From positions 310,001 to 374,000 of the forward strand of contig NZ_ACVP01000023.1 in the NCBI RefSeq assembly GCF_000175635.1: a stretch of 64,000 nucleotides of DNA, read 5' to 3'. The position numbers were made by a program, and so were the translations under genes. This stretch comes from Corynebacterium tuberculostearicum SK141. GTDB taxonomy: Bacteria; Actinomycetota; Actinomycetes; Mycobacteriales; Mycobacteriaceae. Of this stretch, positions 49,972 to 59,250 are shown piece after piece; positions within the stretch are counted from its first letter, which is position 1, and each line of letters begins with the position of its first letter. Below the pieces are notes generated by a model that was given only the letters and a program-made list of their open reading frames with translations, did no database searches and had not been told where the DNA came from.

Positions 49972-51012
49972 CTACGCGGTGGTTGTATTCGCAGGCCCGG
50001 TATCGACGAGGTCCGGTGGGGGCGGATCCCAGGGGTTGACCCAGCGCACGCCGCGGGCCGTGCGCTCGAAGCGGCCATTGCGCGGCGGGCCGGTGCGATG
50101 GTCATCATTGCGGCCGTTGTGATAGGCACAGGCGGTGGTGAGGTTCTTCGCATTGGTCCACCCGCCCCCGGCCCAACTGAAGATGTGGTGAACCTGGCAC
50201 TCATCGGCAGGCTTATTGCATCCCTTGACCGGGCAGGTGGGATTTTCCGCCGCGGCCATCATGAACTGTTTCCAGGTGGCCCCGCGGCGCATGCGATACA
50301 GGTTCACTGGGCCCTCTACGGGGTGGAGCAGGGTGACAAACCCCTCCTCGGCAAGCGCACGCTGGGCCAATTCAGCACCCGTAATCTGCGCGCCATTGGT
50401 CATGGTCAACACCACATCGTCGCTGCCATGGGCCACGCCAACCAACTTATCCAGTGGCACCACAACGTTGGTGCGCACGGTTGCGGCGGCGCCAGTACCG
50501 GTGCGGAAGAGGGAGGCGACGTCGGCAAGCGAACCGGCATGCTGGTGCAACTCGGCGATGAGTGCGGACGGCCCAGTGATGGACAGCGTCCAGGGTTTGC
50601 CGGCGGCGCGGCGCCGCAACCGCACCCCCGGCTTGGGTTCGCGCGGAGCGCGCATCTCACGCAGCTTCTTGCGGGCACGCCTTTCCATCTCCCGCGTATC
50701 GCACGCGATATGGGTGAGCTCGGCGCGCAGGGCCCAGGCGCGGGCTTGGGTGGGCGCGCGCCGCGCATGCTTTTCGATGACCTCCAGCGTCGGCAGCGAA
50801 TGCCGGTTGCGGCGGGCCCCGTCCACCGCGCGGCGTTGGCGGCGGCGAAAGCTGGTGGTCCCGAAGTAGACCTGCGCGAGCTGCGCAACGGATTCTGCTT
50901 CCGCATCGGGCATGCCAGCGGCGGTAAGGTCCGCGGCGGAGGCATCGGCGGCCTCGGCGAGGAGGTCCATCGCCGAGTTGAGTGCCGCAATATAAGCCCG
51001 AATGTGTTTCAT
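49972..51012 (-). CDS. HNH endonuclease-domain protein (DUF222/13E12 type)
   Basis: A 346-residue protein with a long helical N-terminal domain of DUF222 type and a C-terminal HNH nuclease motif. That motif reads CPVKGC for the first zinc ligands, then CQVHHIFSWAGGGWTNAKNL and TACAYHNGRNDD, with the HNH histidines and asparagine in place. Such 13E12-repeat proteins are numerous in actinobacteria and often move between genomes. No frameshift is seen. Functions proposed for the family range from mobile-element nucleases to host repair; none is shown here. Confidence 0.85.
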   Translation of the reverse strand: MKHIRAYIAALNSAMDLLAEAADASAADLTAAGMPDAEAESVAQLAQVYFGTTSFRRRQRRAVDGARRNRHSLPTLEVIEKHARRAPTQARAWALRAELTHIACDTREMERRARKKLREMRAPREPKPGVRLRRRAAGKPWTLSITGPSALIAELHQHAGSLADVASLFRTGTGAAATVRTNVVVPLDKLVGVAHGSDDVVLTMTNGAQITGAELAQRALAEEGFVTLLHPVEGPVNLYRMRRGATWKQFMMAAAENPTCPVKGCNKPADECQVHHIFSWAGGGWTNAKNLTTACAYHNGRNDDHRTGPPRNGRFERTARGVRWVNPWDPPPPDLVDTGPANTTTA

Positions 51013-51072
51013 GCCCTAGATGCTAAAAGCACTGGGCGGCCACCGCGCGCCACAGGGGCCAGGAGGGCGATA

Positions 51073-51609
51073 TTAGCTGGGAGGGCGGATGGCGAAGCTG
51101 CCCCAGGCGGCGTCGGCAGGCGCGGGTTCGACGGCGGCGACGGAGGGAGTGGAGGCGACGTCGGCAAGCTGGGCGCCCGATCCCCACACCACGGCCGCGC
51201 TCACCGCGGTGGGGCGCTGGCCATAGGAGGCATCGATGCGGTCGAAGGCGCGTTGGATGACCGCGGCCCGGTCCTCGCCGGCGGTGGGTTCAGGGACGTC
51301 GATGGGGGCGGTGGAGCCGATAAGGATGGCATCCATGCGCGGGGCTGCGGCGACGGCGGCCGCGGCGGCTACGGGTGGCAGGTCCTCGTCGAAGGTGACT
51401 AGAGCGTAGGCAGGCGCGTCCGGAATGTCGCTGCCGGACACGCGCGCAATATACTCCGCGCGCGTCTCGCCATCCGGGCCGAGCTGGTCTCCTTGCACCT
51501 GCGAAGAAGCCTGGGTCCCTAGGGCGCCAAAAAGCGCGAGCGCGGCCAAGAAAAGCACCGCAAGCACCGCCAGGGCCGCTAGCCGACGCCGCCGGTAGAC
51601 CTTCCTCAT
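51073..51609 (-). CDS. Membrane-anchored hypothetical protein
   Basis: A 178-residue protein with a basic N-terminus (MRKVYRRRR), one hydrophobic span (about residues 10-32) that acts as a membrane anchor or uncleaved signal, and an Ala-rich extracytoplasmic part. No domain is recognised. It overlaps the rluD stop by four bases, so translation is coupled to rluD and lspA. Confidence 0.75.
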   Translation of the reverse strand: MRKVYRRRRLAALAVLAVLFLAALALFGALGTQASSQVQGDQLGPDGETRAEYIARVSGSDIPDAPAYALVTFDEDLPPVAAAAAVAAAPRMDAILIGSTAPIDVPEPTAGEDRAAVIQRAFDRIDASYGQRPTAVSAAVVWGSGAQLADVASTPSVAAVEPAPADAAWGSFAIRPPS

Positions 51610-52532
51610 CCCCGCAGAACCTCCAAAGCGTGCTCGAGATCGGCCGGGTACGGCGCTTCAATCTCGAACCACTTGCCGGTGCCGGGGTGGGTAAAGCCGA
51701 GCTTTACCGCGTGCAGCCATTGACGCTGAAGCCCAAGGCGCTTAGCCAAGTTGGGATCCGAGCCGTACATTGGGTCGCCCACGCACGGGTGGCCGGTGGC
51801 AGACATGTGCACGCGGATCTGGTGGGTGCGACCGGTCTCCAGGTGCACCTCGATGAGGCTGGCCTCGCGGAAGGCCTCGATGAGGCTGTAATGGGTGACG
51901 GCCGCTTTGCCGTCGTCAAGCACGGCGAATTTCCAGCCCGACTTGGGGTGGCGGCCAATGGGAGCATCGACGGTGCCCTCGATGGGATCCGGCAGCCCCT
52001 GCACCACGGCGTGGTAGGTCTTTTTCACGCTGCGGTACTTAAAGGCATGCTTGAGCGCGGAATAGGCGCGCTCCGAGGAAGCCACGACCATCACGCCTGA
52101 CGTGCCCACATCGAGGCGGTGCACGATGCCCTTGCGCTCGGTCGGCCCGGACGAAGCCACGGTATAACCGGCCGCGCGCAGCCCACCAATCACCGTCGGC
52201 CCGTCCCACCCCACGCTGGGGTGCGCGGCCACGCCCACCGGCTTATGCACGCAGATGATATCGGCATCGTTGTAAAGCACGTCCATGCCCTCGACCAGCT
52301 CTTCGCGCGGCAGCAACGGCTTTTCTGGCTCCGGCAAAAGCACGGAGACCACGTTGCCGGAAGTCAATCGCTCGGATTTGCCCAGCTCTTGGGAATCGAT
52401 GGTCACACTGCCCTCGGCGCACAGCTGCGCGGTGGCGCTGCGGGAAAGGCCAAGGAGCTTGGCCAGGGCGGCGTCGGCACGCATGCCTTCTAGGCCTTCA
52501 GGAATGGGGAAGCTGCGCATCTGCCTATTCAT
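51606..52532 (-). CDS. rluD: RluD-type 23S rRNA pseudouridine synthase
   Basis: A 308-residue pseudouridine synthase with an N-terminal S4 domain ([21 protein letters not shown]) and the catalytic block [17 protein letters not shown] containing the Asp nucleophile in HRLD. The motif [22 protein letters not shown] follows. It should modify large-subunit rRNA, by analogy with E. coli RluD. The ATG at 52532 follows GGAAGG by about six bases within the lspA 3' end, overlapping it by eight bases. Three ATG residues later is an alternative. Confidence 0.94.
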   Translation of the reverse strand: MNRQMRSFPIPEGLEGMRADAALAKLLGLSRSATAQLCAEGSVTIDSQELGKSERLTSGNVVSVLLPEPEKPLLPREELVEGMDVLYNDADIICVHKPVGVAAHPSVGWDGPTVIGGLRAAGYTVASSGPTERKGIVHRLDVGTSGVMVVASSERAYSALKHAFKYRSVKKTYHAVVQGLPDPIEGTVDAPIGRHPKSGWKFAVLDDGKAAVTHYSLIEAFREASLIEVHLETGRTHQIRVHMSATGHPCVGDPMYGSDPNLAKRLGLQRQWLHAVKLGFTHPGTGKWFEIEAPYPADLEHALEVLRG

Positions 52533-53016
52533 GCTCGGCCTTCCTTTCCTCCAGCACCATGGCGATAATGAACAGCACCACGCCGCAGGTAATGGCCGCG
52601 TCCGCAATATTGAACACGGCGAAAGAGCCGACCGAAATAAAGTCCACCACGTGCCCGCACCAGAAGCCGGGGGCGCGGAAGATGCGGTCGGCGAAATTAC
52701 CCAGCGCGCCTCCGGCGATGAGCGCTAGGCCCACTGCCTGTCTGGAGTGGGTAATGCGCGGGGCGGCAATGGCCACGCCGAGCACAAAGACCAGCTGGAT
52801 AGTGGTAAAAAGCCACGTCGATCCCTCCCCGCCCATGGAAAAGGCGGCGCCAGGGTTAAAAAGCAGGGTAAACCGGAACCAATCCCCAATGACCGGCAGG
52901 GGCTCGCCCTCCGTAAGGATGGAGAGCATTATTTGTTTCACGGCTTGGTCCACCAGCGCCACGGCGATGACAACCGCGGCGATAAGTCCTGTCTTGCTCC
53001 TTCGTTTTTGACTCAC
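52525..53016 (-). CDS. lspA: Lipoprotein signal peptidase (signal peptidase II)
   Basis: A 163-residue membrane aspartyl protease that cleaves lipidated prolipoproteins. Four hydrophobic spans. The catalytic Asp residues are in [12 protein letters not shown] and [20 protein letters not shown]. It starts with GTG at 53016. It is the first gene of a tight lspA-rluD-anchored-protein run and lies 41 bases from the divergent lipoprotein gene. Confidence 0.96.
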   Translation of the reverse strand: MSQKRRSKTGLIAAVVIAVALVDQAVKQIMLSILTEGEPLPVIGDWFRFTLLFNPGAAFSMGGEGSTWLFTTIQLVFVLGVAIAAPRITHSRQAVGLALIAGGALGNFADRIFRAPGFWCGHVVDFISVGSFAVFNIADAAITCGVVLFIIAMVLEERKAEHE

Positions 53017-53057
53017 CCGCTCTATTCTAAACGGGAGCGTCCGGTATTTTGGTAAGC

Positions 53058-53999
53058 GTGTTTCGAGTCAAAGTTTTTGCAGCCCTGACCACAGCCGCCG
53101 TAGCGCTTACGGCGTGTTCCTATGAAAAGCCGGGACCCGCGGTAGAACAGCCCGTGGGCCTGACTATCGACGCCCCACGCGTCACCGTGGACAATCCCGG
53201 CACCGGGGAGAAAAAGCTCCTGGAATACCGCGATATCGACTCCACGCAGGACGTGAACTACCGCGTTACCGAGGGTTTTTCGCAGGACCTGCTCAAAAAG
53301 TCAGCGGCCGAGAAGTTTCAGGCCTCCGACGTCGAATCGACCACCACTACCCTGCCGCTATCGGCCAAGGTAGATAAGGCTAGCGAGGACGTTGAAGATC
53401 AGCTGCCCGCCACCCGCAATGCGTTCGTCACGGCCGGTGCGCCGGAAACTTCTGGCGACACCGACGTCTCTTCGGCCGAGGGATTTCAATTTGGCTGGCG
53501 CGGTCAAAATACTGGCCAGATGAATTCGCTGCGCCTGGCCGCACCCCAAGACGCCACGGATGAAGCCCGTGGCTCTGTCGAACAGGCGATTATGAAGCTT
53601 ACGGCCTTACCCGTGGTTTTCCCCACCGAGGAGGTAGGCAAGGGAGCGAGCTGGACGGTGGATTCGCGCGTTACCGGCGAGTCCACTCTGCTGCAGACCA
53701 CGCGCTATACGGTCGATTCCATCGAGGGCGACCAGGTCAAGCTCAACGTAGAGGTAGAACAGCGGCCGTCGCTAGGCGCGCTGTCGTTTGAGGGCCAGGC
53801 CCAGGGCACGGAGTTGGAGGACAAGGAGCTCAAGGTTGTGGACTCCAGCACCCAATCCAAGGGCAACATCACGGTAGACCTGAGCAAGCCGCTGCCCGTG
53901 GGCGGTGACGTGTCTTTCGACACGAAGGTCATTTATGGCGCCGCCGGCTCGGAGCTGCGCGTGGTGCAGTCGAGCCTGACGGAGCTAAACTTTTCCTAA
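53058..53999 (+). CDS. Lipoprotein, unknown function
   Basis: A 313-residue secreted lipoprotein with lipobox VALTAC (Cys about residue 20). The remainder is rich in beta-strand sequence with many Glu/Asp/Thr and no recognised domain. The block GKGASWTVDSRV resembles a conserved phrase in some actinobacterial lipoproteins of unknown function. The start is uncertain: GTG at 53058 gives a short, clean signal peptide, and TTG at 53049 adds three residues. It is convergent with the next lipoprotein, the two stop codons abutting with no spacer. Confidence 0.78.
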   Translation: MFRVKVFAALTTAAVALTACSYEKPGPAVEQPVGLTIDAPRVTVDNPGTGEKKLLEYRDIDSTQDVNYRVTEGFSQDLLKKSAAEKFQASDVESTTTTLPLSAKVDKASEDVEDQLPATRNAFVTAGAPETSGDTDVSSAEGFQFGWRGQNTGQMNSLRLAAPQDATDEARGSVEQAIMKLTALPVVFPTEEVGKGASWTVDSRVTGESTLLQTTRYTVDSIEGDQVKLNVEVEQRPSLGALSFEGQAQGTELEDKELKVVDSSTQSKGNITVDLSKPLPVGGDVSFDTKVIYGAAGSELRVVQSSLTELNFS

Positions 54000-54650
54000 T
54001 TACTCGGCCGGTGCCTCAACGGGGGCCTCGGCTGGGGCCTGCTCGGCGCCTTCAGCCGGGGCGTCGCCTTCAGCCGGGGCAGCGTCGCCCTCGGCCGGTG
54101 CCGGGGCAGGTGCGGAGGCACCGGCGCCGGTATCCGCGCACATCTCCGGAACCTGCTCCGGCGGCACGGTGTTTTGGATGAGCGTGCAAGCCCACGCCTT
54201 GGAAAGCTTCCAAGTGCCGTCTTCGTAGACGAATTCCACCTGTTCAGCGGTCTGCTGCTGGCCGTCAGCGGTGGTGAAGTTCACGGTGGTCAGCACGGAC
54301 TGCGGGTCATAGCCCGGAAGTACGGGATCGACGACCTCGAACTCGGCGCCGGATTCCTGCTTGGACTGTGCCATGGTGTCAAAGATTTCCGGTGCGGTCT
54401 CGCCGCCCTGCACGGTGGCGGTCTTTTCCTGCTCAGAGGCGTTCGGATCAGTGGCCTTGGCCAAGATGGCGTTGAGGTCCGCCGGGGACGGCAGCGCTGG
54501 GGCGGCGGAATCGCCGTCGGAAGAGGCGGATTCCTGCGCCTCGGTGTTGGTGGCGGCGGTATCGTCCTGCTCGTCGTCGGAAGAGCAGGCGGCCAGGGCG
54601 GTGGCCGCGGTCAGTGCGAGGCACGCGGCGCTAAACTTGCGGAATTTCAC
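54000..54650 (-). CDS. Lipoprotein with MTB12-like domain and Pro/Ala/Glu tail
   Basis: A 216-residue lipoprotein, lipobox ALAAC at about residue 22. Residues 50-160 resemble the low-molecular-weight antigen MTB12 family: LPSPADLNAILAKATDPNA, EKTATVQGG and a final WKLSKAWACTL. It continues into about 45 residues of PAEGD/APAE repeats, probably a flexible wall-spanning tail. Two cysteines (ACTLI, MCADTG) could pair. The role is unknown. Confidence 0.78.
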   Translation of the reverse strand: MKFRKFSAACLALTAATALAACSSDDEQDDTAATNTEAQESASSDGDSAAPALPSPADLNAILAKATDPNASEQEKTATVQGGETAPEIFDTMAQSKQESGAEFEVVDPVLPGYDPQSVLTTVNFTTADGQQQTAEQVEFVYEDGTWKLSKAWACTLIQNTVPPEQVPEMCADTGAGASAPAPAPAEGDAAPAEGDAPAEGAEQAPAEAPVEAPAE

Positions 54651-54758
54651 TTCTAACTCCTCACGTCTGGGTTCTAAACTCCCATCAGTTTACAGCTGCA
54701 CCAGCCTTTTCCGGGCTGCGCCCGCCGCGTGGGCGGAGATTTCTTTAACCTTGAGTGC

Positions 54759-55652
54759 ATGACCCGACTTGCTTTGATAGCCACCGGTGGCACGATCGCG
54801 TGCACCACCGTGGCCGATGGTTCCTTGGTTCCCACCGTCTCTGGCGCGGACCTTGCCGCTGAAATCGACGCCGAGGTAGTGGAGTTTCGCCAGCTCGACT
54901 CCTCCTCTATTACTTTGGCGGACCTCGATGAGCTCATTGCGGTGGTCAATGAGCACACCGCGCGCGAGGACATCGGTGGCGTGATCATCACCCATGGCAC
55001 CGACTCCATGGAGGAAACCGCGCTGGCGTTGGAGATTTTCTGCGCAGGGGCAAAGCCCATCGTGCTTACTGGAGCGCAGCGCGCCTACGATCACCCCGCG
55101 GCCGACGGCCCCACCAATCTGCGGGCTGCCCGCGAGCTAGCGGCCAGCGGGCACCCTGGGGTTTTCCTCTGCTTCGGCGGCGAGACCATCCCGGCGCGCG
55201 GTGCGCGCAAGCGGCACACCAGTGACCTGCGCGGGTTTGAGTCGCTGCCCGTTCCTGGCACCACCCCGCGTTTGCGTCCTGCCCCGCTGGCGTCGCAGCG
55301 TATCGAGATCATCCCCGCCTATCCGGGAGCGGGCCGCCTGCTGGTCGACGCCGCCGTACACTCCCCCGCCTCCGGCCTCATTGTGGAGGCCATGGGCTCG
55401 GGAAATATGGGCGAGGAGATGGGCCGCGCGCTTGCCGACGCCCTCCACGCCGGCCTCCCCGTCATCATTTCTACCCGCACCCCCTATGGCCCGACGGCGC
55501 TGGCTTACGGTGGCGACGGCGGTGGCGCGAGCCTGGGGAAGCGTGGCGCCATCAACGCCGGATGGTTCCGCCCGAGCCAAGCGCGAATCCTGCTCGCGGC
55601 GGCGCTGGCCACCGGCACCGATCCGGCGGAGCTTTTTGCTCAGGAGGGCTAG
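54759..55652 (+). CDS. ansA: L-asparaginase
   Basis: A 297-residue type I/II asparaginase. The two active-site threonines are in IATGGTIACT (residue about 12) and GVIITHGTDSMEETAL (about 80), with the catalytic Lys/Asp region downstream. It lacks a signal peptide, suggesting a cytoplasmic enzyme. The ATG at 54759 matches the family N-terminus MTRLALIATGG. It converges on dinB with a four-base overlap. Confidence 0.93.
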   Translation: MTRLALIATGGTIACTTVADGSLVPTVSGADLAAEIDAEVVEFRQLDSSSITLADLDELIAVVNEHTAREDIGGVIITHGTDSMEETALALEIFCAGAKPIVLTGAQRAYDHPAADGPTNLRAARELAASGHPGVFLCFGGETIPARGARKRHTSDLRGFESLPVPGTTPRLRPAPLASQRIEIIPAYPGAGRLLVDAAVHSPASGLIVEAMGSGNMGEEMGRALADALHAGLPVIISTRTPYGPTALAYGGDGGGASLGKRGAINAGWFRPSQARILLAAALATGTDPAELFAQEG

Positions 55653-57037
55653 TCCTCGCTGGTCAGCCAGTCCTGCCAATCCAGTGAGTCGAGCGGGTCT
55701 GCTGGCACGAGCGCGGGATCGTCGGCCGCGAAGGATTTGGTGCGGCCGGGACCCGTGGCGCGGGTTTCAAAGCGCACGCTGACCACCCCGTGGCCGGCGC
55801 CTTGAATCCAACCGTGGCCGTATTCGGGGTGGAAAACATCCTGCGTGGCGTGCCACTGGTTATCGGTTTCTTCCTCCACCGTCACCGTAGGCGCTGGTAT
55901 GGCCGGTGTTGCGTCGTCGCTCACCCCAGTTTCATAGTCCGTATCCGCCGGTGCAGGACGCACGATTTCGCGGTCGAGCTCCGGAAAGAGCACGTCTTGG
56001 CGAGCGGCCTCTAGGCCAGAATAGCTCACCCCCACCAGGCGGATGGGCCCCAGCTCATCGGGGTAGCGGGCAAGCTTGAAGGCGGCGGCGGTGAGCACGG
56101 CGGCGTCGTCAGTCGCGTAGGGCAAGGTGGTCGAGCGCGATTCGATATGAAAATCCGCCATGCGCAGCTTCACCGTAACGGTGCGCGCGCCGCGCCCATC
56201 CTTGAGCAGCCGGCGGTGCGCACCCTCCGCAGCCCGGGCAATGGCCGCATCGACCTCGGGCGCGGTCTGCAGATCCTTCGGGTAGGTGTGCTCAGTAGAA
56301 ATCTGTTTAGAAATAGCACGCGGCGCCACTTCACGGTCATCGATGCCACGGGCTAGCTGCCACAGCTGCAGCCCCACCACGCTGCCGATGGAAATCTCTA
56401 CTTCCTTGCGCGTCATCGCCGCTAGCTGCCCAATGGTTTCTACGCCGATGGACTTGAGCTTCGCACCAGTCACCGGGCCGACTCCCCACAGCTTGTTCAC
56501 CGCAAGGGGGTGCAGCATATCTAGCTGGCGCTCCGCTGGGATAACAAAGGTGCCGTCGGGCTTCGCTTCGCCCGATCCAATCTTGGCAAATTGTTTGCCC
56601 GAGCCCGCCCCAATGGAGCACGGCAGACCCGTTTCCTCCCGAATGAGCGCGCGCAGCTCATCCGCCCAGCGCTTGACCTCCTCCGCGCTCGCCCCTTCCA
56701 GGGCGGCGGGTTCCATAAAGGCCTCATCGATGGAAAGTTGCTCGATGACCTCCACGTGTTGCGCGATGATGCCAAATACGCGGCGCGAGGCCGCCGAATA
56801 CACCGCCCGGCGCGGCTGCACTACCACCGCGCGAAGTCCAACAAGCTGCTGCGCGCGGTACATCGGCATGGCCGAATGCGCACCGTACACGCGCGCCTCA
56901 TAGGAGGCGCCAGCCACCACGCCGCGCCCGCTGGTACCGCCCACCAGGACGGGGCGTCCCTGCAGCGTAGGCCGGGTCAGCTGCTCGACGGAGGCGAAAA
57001 ACGCGTCCATGTCGATGTGTAGAACCCAGCGTTGCAT
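55649..57037 (-). CDS. dinB: DNA polymerase IV
   Basis: A 462-residue Y-family translesion polymerase. Motif I LHIDMDAFFASVEQ has Asp9 and Asp11, and motif III LSIDEAFME has the acidic pair. The little-finger domain and a further roughly 110-residue C-terminal extension with Trp/Gly repeats (DVFHPEYGHGWIQGAGHGVVSVRFETR) follow. Such an extension is common in actinobacterial DinB. No LexA box was confirmed upstream. Confidence 0.95.
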   Translation of the reverse strand: MQRWVLHIDMDAFFASVEQLTRPTLQGRPVLVGGTSGRGVVAGASYEARVYGAHSAMPMYRAQQLVGLRAVVVQPRRAVYSAASRRVFGIIAQHVEVIEQLSIDEAFMEPAALEGASAEEVKRWADELRALIREETGLPCSIGAGSGKQFAKIGSGEAKPDGTFVIPAERQLDMLHPLAVNKLWGVGPVTGAKLKSIGVETIGQLAAMTRKEVEISIGSVVGLQLWQLARGIDDREVAPRAISKQISTEHTYPKDLQTAPEVDAAIARAAEGAHRRLLKDGRGARTVTVKLRMADFHIESRSTTLPYATDDAAVLTAAAFKLARYPDELGPIRLVGVSYSGLEAARQDVLFPELDREIVRPAPADTDYETGVSDDATPAIPAPTVTVEEETDNQWHATQDVFHPEYGHGWIQGAGHGVVSVRFETRATGPGRTKSFAADDPALVPADPLDSLDWQDWLTSED

Positions 57038-57136
57038 GCGGCCCAGTCTAATAGGCGCACCTCCACATGCACTCCTGGGTGTTTGCGTGCCGTTAATTAA
57101 AGCTTTTATTTCTTTCCATCTTCACGTCACCCACAT

Positions 57137-57146
57137 GCAATATTGC
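57137..57146. promoter_or_regulatory. Short palindrome upstream of the ABC operon
   Basis: GCAATATTGC is a ten-base perfect palindrome 50 bases upstream of the ATPase gene, preceded by CAT. A second dyad, TTTCTTGAAGAAA, lies at 57169-57181, nearer the start. Either could be an operator for the GntR protein or another regulator. The evidence is symmetry only. Confidence 0.3.
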
Positions 57147-57195
57147 GGCCTTATCTTTTTCGAGGTTATTTCTTGAAGAAAGTATTTCGCTGAGT

Positions 57196-58176
57196 ATGAA
57201 CTCACCCCACGTCATCTTGCGCGGCGTTAAGCGCGAATTCGCCGATAATACGGGCCTCCACGAGACCGATCTAAGCATCAACCGCGGTGAATTCATCTCT
57301 ATTCTCGGACCTTCCGGCTGCGGTAAGTCCACCCTGCTGCGTTGCATCGCCGGGTTGGAAACTCCTGATGCGGGCACCATTGCCATTGGTGAGAGGGAGG
57401 TTTATGGTCCGCGGACCAATGTGGCCGTCAACAAGCGCCGGCTGTCTATGGTCTTCCAAGACCTCGCACTGTGGCCGCACATGACGGTGGAAAAGAACAT
57501 CGAGTTTCCGCTGACAACCCCAGGCAATAAGGTGGCGGCAGGCCAGCGGTCCGAGAAGGTGCGTGCCTGCATGGACATGGTGGGCATCACCAGCAAAGCG
57601 AAGGCGCGGCCAAACCAGCTCTCCGGCGGCCAACAGCAACGCGTCGCCATCGCCCGTGCGCTGGTTTCGAATCCGGACCTCCTGCTCATGGATGAGCCGC
57701 TGTCCGCACTCGACGCTGCGCTGCGCGTACAAATCCGCGCCGAGCTCACCCAACTGGCACAGGAGCTGGGGCTGACGGTCATCTACGTCACGCACGACCA
57801 AGCCGAGGCACTTGCCATGTCGGATCGCGTCGTGGTTATGAATCAAGGCCACATCGAACAATTCGCGGACCCGGTCACCCTTTATGAACAGCCGGCCACC
57901 GACTTCATCGCTGGCTTTGTAGGCACCATGAACCGCCACCCACAGCTGCCCAGCGTGCGTCCAGAAAATCTCACCGTCACCACTGCGGAGGAGGACACCG
58001 GCGCCTCCCCGCGCCGGGTCGAGGCGCAGGTTCTTGGCGCTCACTACATCGGTGGGCGCTACGAGTTGCGCTGCGACGTCCCCGGGGCGGAGGAACCCTG
58101 GGTGACGTATTCACCGCATCGCTTCACTCGCGGCGAGACCGTCTACCTCAACTATCCATCTTCTCTTTCTGCATAG
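57196..58176 (+). CDS. ABC transporter ATP-binding protein (FbpC/PotA type)
   Basis: A 326-residue ATPase of the spermidine/iron/phosphonate (CUT1-like) import group. The Walker [10 protein letters not shown] is at about residues 38-46, Q-loop [11 protein letters not shown], signature [15 protein letters not shown], Walker [12 protein letters not shown] and switch His in [11 protein letters not shown]-terminal TOBE domain (about 250-326) follows, including VRPENLTVT. It is the first gene of a four-gene cotranscribed unit: the binding protein starts nine bases later. The family does not fix the substrate; see the binding protein. Confidence 0.93.
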   Translation: MNSPHVILRGVKREFADNTGLHETDLSINRGEFISILGPSGCGKSTLLRCIAGLETPDAGTIAIGEREVYGPRTNVAVNKRRLSMVFQDLALWPHMTVEKNIEFPLTTPGNKVAAGQRSEKVRACMDMVGITSKAKARPNQLSGGQQQRVAIARALVSNPDLLLMDEPLSALDAALRVQIRAELTQLAQELGLTVIYVTHDQAEALAMSDRVVVMNQGHIEQFADPVTLYEQPATDFIAGFVGTMNRHPQLPSVRPENLTVTTAEEDTGASPRRVEAQVLGAHYIGGRYELRCDVPGAEEPWVTYSPHRFTRGETVYLNYPSSLSA

Positions 58177-58185
58177 GAGCCACAC

Positions 58186-59247
58186 ATGTTTACCAAGAAG
58201 TTCACCGCCACCATCGCCACCACCGCTGCTGGTGCGCTCGCCTTGACCGGTTGCGGATCCGTCGAGGACAGCGCCGATACCGCCACCGACCAGTCCACCT
58301 CTTCTGCCGAAAAGTGGCAGGCACCTGAAGGCCTGTCCGGCGAGGTGGATTACTACTCGGCTAACCCGCAGGGGCTTACCGACGCCCTCGTGGAGGCCTT
58401 CGAAGAAAAGACCGACGTCCACGTCAACGTCTTTGCCGATACCACCGGCAAGATCACCGCCAAGCTCAAGGCAGAGGAAGCAAACCCGCAGGCTGACGTG
58501 GTCTACCTCGCCTCCTGGGCTGCAGCTAGCAAGCAGGAAAAATCCGGCGCTCTTGAAAAGTACACGCCGGAGGGAGCGGACAAGGTTGTTCCCGAGTGGG
58601 CGTCGAAAAGCGGGGCGTTTACCGGCCGCGATGGTTCGGCCCTAGCGCTGGTAACCAACACCAACGTCGTGGACGAGGCCCCGAAGGACTGGGAAGATCT
58701 CACCGATGAAAAGTACAAGGACCAAATCATCATGCCGGACCCGCGCGAATCCGGTACCGCGGCCGACCTCATCGCGGCCATGGTGGACCAATGGGGCGAG
58801 GAAAAGACCTGGGATCTCTTTGACAAGCTCTTTGACAACGGCATGATCGTCCAAGGCGCCAATGGCCCAGCGCTCGACCAGGTCACCTCCGGCTCGCGCG
58901 GCATCGTCCTCGGCGGCGTTGACTACTCCGCATACTCCGCGCAGAAGAAGGGCGAGCCGCTCGAGGTTGCTATCCCAACCTCCGGCACCACGGTTACCCC
59001 GCGCCCAGTCATGATCCTCAAGTCCTCCGATAACAAGGAAGCCGCAGAGGCATTCGTCGACTTCATGTTCTCCGATGAGGCGCAGGAGATCTCGGCCTCC
59101 AAGAACATGATCCCGGCCAATAAGGACATCGCTCCAAAGAATGGCCCGAAGCTGGATGAGATTAAGACCCTCAACGATGACCTCGATGGCCTGGTTTCTC
59201 AGTCCAAGGACATCAAGGAAACCTTCGCCAAGCGCTATTTGAAGTAA
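58186..59247 (+). CDS. ABC transporter substrate-binding lipoprotein (Fe3+-type fold)
   Basis: A 353-residue lipoprotein, lipobox ALTGC (Cys about residue 23). It has a type II periplasmic-binding fold of the FbpA/AfuA/PhnS-like group: VDYYSANPQGLTDALVEAFEEKTDVHVNVF, then DVVYLASWAAAS and PDPRESGTAADLIA. Ferric-binding proteins of this fold normally use a Tyr-Tyr pair in the C-terminal half; here the region reads VDYSAYSAQ and no such pair is seen after the N-terminal strand. This argues against ferric iron and for a phosphorylated or phosphonate ligand, though it is inference. It follows the ATPase gene by nine bases and precedes the permease gene by three. Confidence 0.88.
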   Translation: MFTKKFTATIATTAAGALALTGCGSVEDSADTATDQSTSSAEKWQAPEGLSGEVDYYSANPQGLTDALVEAFEEKTDVHVNVFADTTGKITAKLKAEEANPQADVVYLASWAAASKQEKSGALEKYTPEGADKVVPEWASKSGAFTGRDGSALALVTNTNVVDEAPKDWEDLTDEKYKDQIIMPDPRESGTAADLIAAMVDQWGEEKTWDLFDKLFDNGMIVQGANGPALDQVTSGSRGIVLGGVDYSAYSAQKKGEPLEVAIPTSGTTVTPRPVMILKSSDNKEAAEAFVDFMFSDEAQEISASKNMIPANKDIAPKNGPKLDEIKTLNDDLDGLVSQSKDIKETFAKRYLK

Positions 59248-59250
59248 CCA

